Assembly (NCBI RefSeq): GCF_014635705.1
Contig: NZ_BMDI01000002.1
Coordinates: 62,001 to 126,000, forward strand
Source of the DNA: Oxalicibacterium faecigallinarum
Lineage (GTDB): Bacteria; Pseudomonadota; Gammaproteobacteria; Burkholderiales; Burkholderiaceae_D
Length of the DNA: 64,000 bases
Direction of reading: 5' to 3'
Of the stretch, positions 59,135-64,000 are shown one piece after another (position 1 is the stretch's first letter; each line of letters begins with the position of its first letter). Below the pieces are notes generated by a model, which saw only the letters and a program-made list of their open reading frames with translations, did no database searches and was not told the DNA's origin. Made by a program: the position numbers and the translations under genes.

Positions 59135-59515
59135 TCAGGTTTTATCTTCGTCAGGGAAGTGATAGATGCCGCCAGCGGTGGCACCCGCGTCCTTCTTGCC
59201 GGCACGCAGATCACGATACACGGCAGCCCGCATGATCAGCATGGCGACTACCGGTGCCGTCAGCAACAGGAAAATCGAAATGATGATCTCATGGAAAACA
59301 AAGCGTGACTGCAGTGCCGAAAAATAAATCATCGAAGACACCAGCAGGCAGCCGGCTCCCAATGTCACCGTGATCGCCGGGCCGTGAATGCGTTGATAAA
59401 AACTCGGCAGGCGCAGCAGGCCCAGCGCACCGATCAGAATGATGCTGCCGCCGATAACGAGCAGCAGGCTGACCGGAATGACGGCCCAGAGCGGGAGGTG
59501 CAGGAGGTCGGTCAT
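59135..59515 (-). CDS. mrpG: Mrp-type Na+/H+ antiporter subunit G
   Basis: A 126-residue membrane protein with three spans. Motif GGSIILIGALGLLRLPSFYQRIHGPAIT and the late APVVAMLIMRAAVYRDL match MnhG/PhaG. The start at 59515 overlaps the mrpF stop by ATGA, and the upstream extension in the same frame is the shadow of mrpF. It is the last Mrp subunit. Confidence 0.93.
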   Translation of the reverse strand: MTDLLHLPLWAVIPVSLLLVIGGSIILIGALGLLRLPSFYQRIHGPAITVTLGAGCLLVSSMIYFSALQSRFVFHEIIISIFLLLTAPVVAMLIMRAAVYRDLRAGKKDAGATAGGIYHFPDEDKT

Positions 59516-59790
59516 TCGATGATCTCCCCGCGCATCATGAACTTGGTTAGCGCAACCGTGGAGATGAAGCCAACCAGCGCGATCAGCATGGCTGCCTCGA
59601 AATAAATGATGCTGCCAAAGCGGATGCCTTGCATGAGCGACAGCAGCATGCCGCACATCCACAAGGTATCCAGCGCCAGCACGCGATCATGTACGGTCGG
59701 GCCACGCAACAGCCGAACGGTGCAGAACACCATGGCGAGCAGCACGCAAATGAATGCATAGCCGATAGCCAGATTGAGTACGGTCATCAT
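59512..59790 (-). CDS. mrpF: Mrp-type Na+/H+ antiporter subunit F
   Basis: A 92-residue membrane protein with three spans; RLLRGPTVHDRVLALDTL is the MnhF signature. AAGGAG at 59799-59804 (minus strand) precedes the ATG. It overlaps mrpE and mrpG by four bases each. Confidence 0.94.
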   Translation of the reverse strand: MMTVLNLAIGYAFICVLLAMVFCTVRLLRGPTVHDRVLALDTLWMCGMLLSLMQGIRFGSIIYFEAAMLIALVGFISTVALTKFMMRGEIIE

Positions 59791-60296
59791 TTGGCGATCT
59801 CCTTCTCTTCAAAGATTTCGATCAGCGGTTGTTCGTAGCGCGTTTTGATGGTGTCGACCCACCATTGCGCATCGTGCAGATCGAAGACGTGCAATGCCAG
59901 TTCATCGCGGCCCGGCAGAATCTCGACCCAGACGGTGCCCGGAGTCGAATTGATCAGGCAGGACAGCAGCATCAACCCATACGGATTGCGCATATCGAGC
60001 GGCACGGTGATGAATTGCGAATTCAGGCCTTCCTTCTTTGCCGTCAGAATGACCCAGCTGACGTTCAGACAGGAACGCACGATTTCCACGCCGGCAAAGC
60101 TCATCAGGCGGAAGAATTTCCATGGATTGCGGATGCGCGGATAACCCTCCGGTACCATCGGGCGCGCGATGATAGGCAGCACGATGCCGATGGCGGCGCC
60201 CAGCAGGATATTGCCCGGCGAAACGCTTTCATTGAGTATCAGCCAGAACAGCGTCAGCGTGATGGTCATCAACGGGAAAGGAAAGAGGCGACTCAT
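59787..60296 (-). CDS. mrpE: Mrp-type Na+/H+ antiporter subunit E
   Basis: A 169-residue protein with N-terminal spans (LMTITLTLFWLILNESVSPGNILLGAAIG) and the MnhE feature LINSTPGTVWVEIL, followed by a cytoplasmic HVFDLHDAQWWVDTIKTRYEQPLIEIFE. It overlaps mrpD and mrpF by four bases. Confidence 0.94.
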   Translation of the reverse strand: MSRLFPFPLMTITLTLFWLILNESVSPGNILLGAAIGIVLPIIARPMVPEGYPRIRNPWKFFRLMSFAGVEIVRSCLNVSWVILTAKKEGLNSQFITVPLDMRNPYGLMLLSCLINSTPGTVWVEILPGRDELALHVFDLHDAQWWVDTIKTRYEQPLIEIFEEKEIAK

Positions 60297-61924
60297 GGCA
60301 TTTCTCCCGGCTGGACGACGCCGGGCACAACCGGTGCCGAGCGGATTTTTTCGATGTAATGCGCAGGGCGATGCAGATCCTGACCCGTGCGTTCCAGATA
60401 ATCAAACATCGGACCGGCCTTGAGTGTCAGGGCGATACACAGCGCCAGCAGCAAGGTGATCGAGGCGACCTCGGTCACGTGCAGTTTGGGCGCGGTGATG
60501 GCGCCGGAAGCCCAGAACGTCCGCACGCCAAAACGCATCAAGGCAATGATGGCGGTCAGACCAGAGAACACGATCAGGGCGATCAGTATCCAGGTGGTCA
60601 TGGTGATCGAGATCGCCGGTGTATCCGGATTCAGCAAGGCGTGGAAAATCGTGAACTTGGCAATGAATCCCGACAACGGTGGCATGCCGGCGATGATCAG
60701 CGCGCAGGCAGCAAAGGCAAGGCCAAGGAATGCCAGCGCGCCGGGAATGCCGACACCGGCGGTTTCTTCCGGTGTTTCATCCACGGCGAACGCTTCCATC
60801 GTCAGTGCCAGGATCGACGCACCCGGTTTGCGAATGCGTTCAATCAGTTCGATCAGCAGCACGAACGCAGCCATCGCCAGCGTCGATCCGAGCAGGTAGT
60901 AAAGACCGGCAGTGACGACGGACGCCTGTCCATAACCGACTACGGCCAGCAGCGTGCCGGACGACACGATCGCGCCGTAACCCGCCATGCGGCCCAGACC
61001 TTCGCTCGACAGCATGCCTGCCGCACCAAATAGAATGGTCGCCATGCCGCCCCATAGCAAGGCCTGATAGCCGAAGCCTGCGGCTTCGCCAGCCTCGTTT
61101 GAAAACACCAGCAGCCACAAGCGCAACACCACATAGGCACCCACCTTGGTCATCAGCACCAGCATGGCAGCGACGGGTGGTGATGCCGCGGAATAGGTCG
61201 TCGGCAGCCAGAAGCCAAGCGGCCACATCGCGCTCTTGGTCAGGAACGCAATCGCCAGAATCGCCACACCGATTTTCAGCAGGAACAAATCCTCGCCCTG
61301 CACGCCTGCAAGACGGCCCGCCAGATCCGACATGTTCAGCGTGCCCGTACTGGCGTAGATCAGTGCGACACCGATCAGGAACAGCAGCGATGCTGCCAGA
61401 TTGATCGCGATGTACTGCATGCCGGCACGGATGCGCGTGGTGTTGTAGCCATGCAGAACCAGACCATAGGAAGCGGCCAGCATGACTTCAAAGAACACGA
61501 ACAGATTGAACAGATCGTGCGTCAGGAAGGCGCCGTTGATGCCCATCAGCAGGAACTGGAACAGCGAATGGAAGTGCACGCCGATCCGGCTCCAGCGCAT
61601 GGCCGAATACAGCAGCGCGGCGCCTCCCATGATGGATGTCAGCAGCAACATCAGCGCCGACAGCCGGTCTGCTGCCAGCGCGATACCGAACGGCGCCGAC
61701 CAGTTGGCTGCGAGATAGATGCCGATGTTGCCTTCCCAGATGCCGGTGTCCGTCAGCTTCATCAGGCTGACGGCAATGGCGAACTGCACCATCACCGAGA
61801 CCAGATTGATGAAGAACTTCAACTGGTGGCGGCTTTCGTTGATCATGATCAGCAACGCGCCGCAGATCAGCGGCACGAGGATCGGCAAAGCGATCAGGTG
61901 TTGGTTCCAGCTCAGACTGCTCAT
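60293..61924 (-). CDS. mrpD: Mrp-type Na+/H+ antiporter subunit D
   Basis: A 543-residue NuoM/NuoN-like proton-channel subunit with about fourteen spans. Conserved elements are HDLFNLFVFFEVMLAASYGLVLHG (with the functional Glu), FLTKSAMWPLGFWLPTTYSAASPPVAAML (with the Lys), and MPPLSGFIAKF. It overlaps mrpC and mrpE by four bases. Confidence 0.95.
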   Translation of the reverse strand: MSSLSWNQHLIALPILVPLICGALLIMINESRHQLKFFINLVSVMVQFAIAVSLMKLTDTGIWEGNIGIYLAANWSAPFGIALAADRLSALMLLLTSIMGGAALLYSAMRWSRIGVHFHSLFQFLLMGINGAFLTHDLFNLFVFFEVMLAASYGLVLHGYNTTRIRAGMQYIAINLAASLLFLIGVALIYASTGTLNMSDLAGRLAGVQGEDLFLLKIGVAILAIAFLTKSAMWPLGFWLPTTYSAASPPVAAMLVLMTKVGAYVVLRLWLLVFSNEAGEAAGFGYQALLWGGMATILFGAAGMLSSEGLGRMAGYGAIVSSGTLLAVVGYGQASVVTAGLYYLLGSTLAMAAFVLLIELIERIRKPGASILALTMEAFAVDETPEETAGVGIPGALAFLGLAFAACALIIAGMPPLSGFIAKFTIFHALLNPDTPAISITMTTWILIALIVFSGLTAIIALMRFGVRTFWASGAITAPKLHVTEVASITLLLALCIALTLKAGPMFDYLERTGQDLHRPAHYIEKIRSAPVVPGVVQPGEMP

Positions 61925-62265
61925 TGATCCGGCTCCTCACCATCGACGTGATCGGTGCCGGTCAGGCCGCGCGAACCGATCATCACAACCAGATACAAAG
62001 CCGTCGTTGCAAAGCCAATCACGATTGCAGTCAGTACCAGCGCCTGCGGCAGCGGGTCGCCGTACATGGCAGGATCGACCACACCATCAGTCAGTGTCAG
62101 CGGCGGTTTGTCGATCCACAGCCGACCCATGATAAAGATGAACAGATTGACCGCATAGGACATCAGCATGAGTCCGGTCAGTACCTGGAAGCTGCGAGGA
62201 CGCAGGATCAGCCAGATGCCCGAGCCGAACAGGATGCCGATGGCGATCGAGATGGTGGCTTCCAT
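61921..62265 (-). CDS. mrpC: Mrp-type Na+/H+ antiporter subunit C
   Basis: A 114-residue NuoK-like subunit with three spans; RSFQVLTGLMLMSYAVNLFIFIMG and DPLPQALVLTAIVIGFATTA are typical of MnhC. It shares one base with the mrpA stop (TGATG) and four with mrpD. Confidence 0.95.
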   Translation of the reverse strand: MEATISIAIGILFGSGIWLILRPRSFQVLTGLMLMSYAVNLFIFIMGRLWIDKPPLTLTDGVVDPAMYGDPLPQALVLTAIVIGFATTALYLVVMIGSRGLTGTDHVDGEEPDQ

Positions 62266-64000
62266 CAGGCGCTCCCTTTTTTAGGTAAAACAACAGTATC
62301 CGGTGTACTGCCTTGCGGACGGCGCGAGCGCAGGCTTTGGTGCGCCAGTGCAATCAGGATCAGCATGGTGGAGCCGACGACGACCATGAATACGCCAAGG
62401 TCGAACGTGAATGCGCTCGGTGCATGCATTTCGCCGATGATCGGCAGGGTCAGATGCGCGGTGTGGCTGGTCAGGAACGGGAAGCCCAGTGCCATCGCAC
62501 CGGCACCGGTCGCGCAGGCGATCAGCAGACCCCATGATATCCAGCGCAGCGGTCGCAACGAAATATGTGTTTCAACCCAGTGCGTACCGGAGATCATGTA
62601 TTGCACGATGATGGCAACCGAGAAAATCAGGCCTGCCACAAAACCACCGCCCGGCAGGTTGTGACCCCGCATGAAGAAGTAGATCACCACCACTGCCATC
62701 AAAGGCAGCAGGAAGCGCAGGTAAATGCTCGGGATATGCAGATAGCCTTTTTCGACCTGTTCGGTCTGGGTCTGACGGACAGCCGGATCGATATCGTTGA
62801 CTTGCTGTTCCGGAATGGTGATGCTTTCCTGCGCCGGGCGGAAGCGACGGAGCAGTGCATAGACCGTCAGCGCGACAATCGCCAGCACGGTGATTTCACC
62901 CATCGTATCGAAGCCACGGAAATCGACCAGCAGCACATTGACGACATTGGTGCCGCCGCCTTCCGGCAAGGCACGTGACAGGAAGTAATCGCCGATGCTG
63001 TCCGGTTGCGGATGCATGAGCACGATATAGCTGATGGCAGCGATCGCCGTGCCACCGATCACGGCCAGCACGAAGTCACGTGAACGACGCAACCAGACCG
63101 AACGCGGCACTTGCAGGTCCAGCATCTCCTTTGGTGCAAGACGGCGCGGCAGCCAGCGCAGGCCAAGCAGGATCAGTACGGTGGTGACGGTTTCGACCAT
63201 CAGCTGCGTCAATGCCAGATCCGGTGCCGACATCCAGAGGAAGGTCATGCTGGTCACGACGCCGACACCACCGACCAGAATCAGTGCGGCCAAGCGGTGA
63301 TACTTGGCTTGCCATGCCGCGGTCAGCGCACAGGCACACCCGATCACCCACATCACGGCAAAGAATGGATTGAAGGTATCAATCGTCGGCGATTGCAATG
63401 CCGGCATGGCGCCGGTCAATAACCACGGTACCGCAATCATCGCCAGCATCATGAGGAAGAGCTGCGGCTGCAGACGCTGCGTGCTGAACCAGCGCAACAC
63501 CAGTCCTGTGAAGGAAGTCAGGCGCAGCATGGCTGTTTCATAGGCTTGCGCACCGCTCAGGCGATGCAGTACGGGCGCATCCGTACGTTGCTGCAGCGTA
63601 AAGAATTTGCGCAAGACGATGTAGAAAATCACACCGACGACCAAGGCAACAAAACTCATTGCCAGCGGCATGTTGAAACCATGCCAGAGCGCCAGACTGT
63701 ATTCGGGTGTCTGCGCACCCATGACGGAATGCACGGCGCTGTGCAGATACGGGCCGACGCTTAATCCGGGAATGATGCCGACCACCAGACAGAGCAGCAC
63801 CAGCAGCTCGACCGGCAGGCGCATCCAGTGCGGCGGCTCATGTGGTTCATGCGGCAGATCGCTTGGCATCTTGCCGAAGAAGACGCTGATGAAGCGCAGC
63901 GAGTAAGCCACGCTGAAAATGCCCATCGCGACCGCGGCGATCGACATCCACCAGTTATCGTTACCACCGACCAGGAGGGTTTCGGCAAAGAACATTTCCT
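62265..64000 (-). CDS. mrpA: Mrp-type Na+/H+ antiporter subunit A, fused to B (partial)
   Basis: The C-terminal 578 codons of a large NuoL-like subunit; the frame is still open at base 64000, so the N-terminus lies outside. The visible part has NuoL-type spans, then a MnhB-like domain in the last 150 residues (SIYLRFLLPLMAVVVIYFFMRGHNLPGGGFVAGLIFS, GVFMVVVGSTMLI). The A-B fusion matches the six-gene PhaAB type rather than the seven-gene Mrp type. It is the first gene of the operon mrpA/B-C-D-E-F-G. Confidence 0.93.
   Translation of the reverse strand, partial: EMFFAETLLVGGNDNWWMSIAAVAMGIFSVAYSLRFISVFFGKMPSDLPHEPHEPPHWMRLPVELLVLLCLVVGIIPGLSVGPYLHSAVHSVMGAQTPEYSLALWHGFNMPLAMSFVALVVGVIFYIVLRKFFTLQQRTDAPVLHRLSGAQAYETAMLRLTSFTGLVLRWFSTQRLQPQLFLMMLAMIAVPWLLTGAMPALQSPTIDTFNPFFAVMWVIGCACALTAAWQAKYHRLAALILVGGVGVVTSMTFLWMSAPDLALTQLMVETVTTVLILLGLRWLPRRLAPKEMLDLQVPRSVWLRRSRDFVLAVIGGTAIAAISYIVLMHPQPDSIGDYFLSRALPEGGGTNVVNVLLVDFRGFDTMGEITVLAIVALTVYALLRRFRPAQESITIPEQQVNDIDPAVRQTQTEQVEKGYLHIPSIYLRFLLPLMAVVVIYFFMRGHNLPGGGFVAGLIFSVAIIVQYMISGTHWVETHISLRPLRWISWGLLIACATGAGAMALGFPFLTSHTAHLTLPIIGEMHAPSAFTFDLGVFMVVVGSTMLILIALAHQSLRSRRPQGSTPDTVVLPKKGSA

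Overview
The window is chromosomal DNA of a Gram-negative betaproteobacterium. The likely placement is Burkholderiales, family Oxalobacteraceae (Herminiimonas/Janthinobacterium-like). The placement rests on gene content and order: a murA-his operon followed by a HIT gene, tatABC, a DegS-type protease, petABC, sspAB; a classical porin; Mla lipid transport; and moderate G+C. It is an inference, not a database match. Coding density is high and no rRNA, CRISPR or prophage was seen.

Layout. 1-3469: distal part of a Nit1C cluster (radical SAM end, GNAT, AIR-synthase-like, small NitG-type protein, flavoprotein), a locus known from nitrogen starvation and cyanide assimilation, followed at once by a PrpE-type acyl-CoA ligase. 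5388-6644: a putative Na+/H+ antiporter on the minus strand. 7138-10341: a GGDEF/EAL protein and an HDOD/GAF protein, closed by a strong terminator. 10419-11230: a REP-associated tyrosine transposase with two short repeats behind it. 11306-17544: gltBD. 17692-23829: mlaFEDACB, a second ABC exporter and a BolA protein. 23884-31885: murA and hisGDBHAFIE, in which an orphan DNA adenine methyltransferase stands between hisD and hisB and hisC is absent. 31933-33939: HIT protein and tatABC. 33946-37894: DUF2461 protein, DegS-like protease, Nif3-like protein, an orphan NarL-type regulator, mscL. 38181-42269: petABC (cytochrome bc1) and sspAB, then tRNA-Thr(TGT).

42565-49248 is the most distinctive block. 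It holds a formamidase/acetamidase, two tandem XapX-type small membrane proteins, an AraC-type regulator fused in one reading frame to a second complete formamidase domain, a DUF1275 membrane protein and a porin. It reads as an amide uptake and hydrolysis locus whose regulator carries a paralogue of the enzyme.

49348-64000: a DUF3606 micro-protein, a CPA2 antiporter, then a long minus-strand stretch: ubiX, grxD, tex, an AT-rich Mrr_N/HNH endonuclease gene that looks acquired, a large AsmA/DUF748 envelope protein, a CopD-like membrane protein, and an Mrp (Mnh/Pha) Na+/H+ antiporter operon (fused A/B, C, D, E, F, G) whose first gene runs off the window.

Functionally the window combines nitrogen metabolism (Nit1C, gltBD, amidases, his), envelope maintenance (Mla, murA, DUF748, Tat, MscL, DegS) and ion homeostasis (three Na+/H+-type antiporter systems). 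The best leads for new biology are the AraC-formamidase fusion, the methyltransferase with a G8 tract in the his operon, the Nit1C-ligase pairing, and the HNH gene island.
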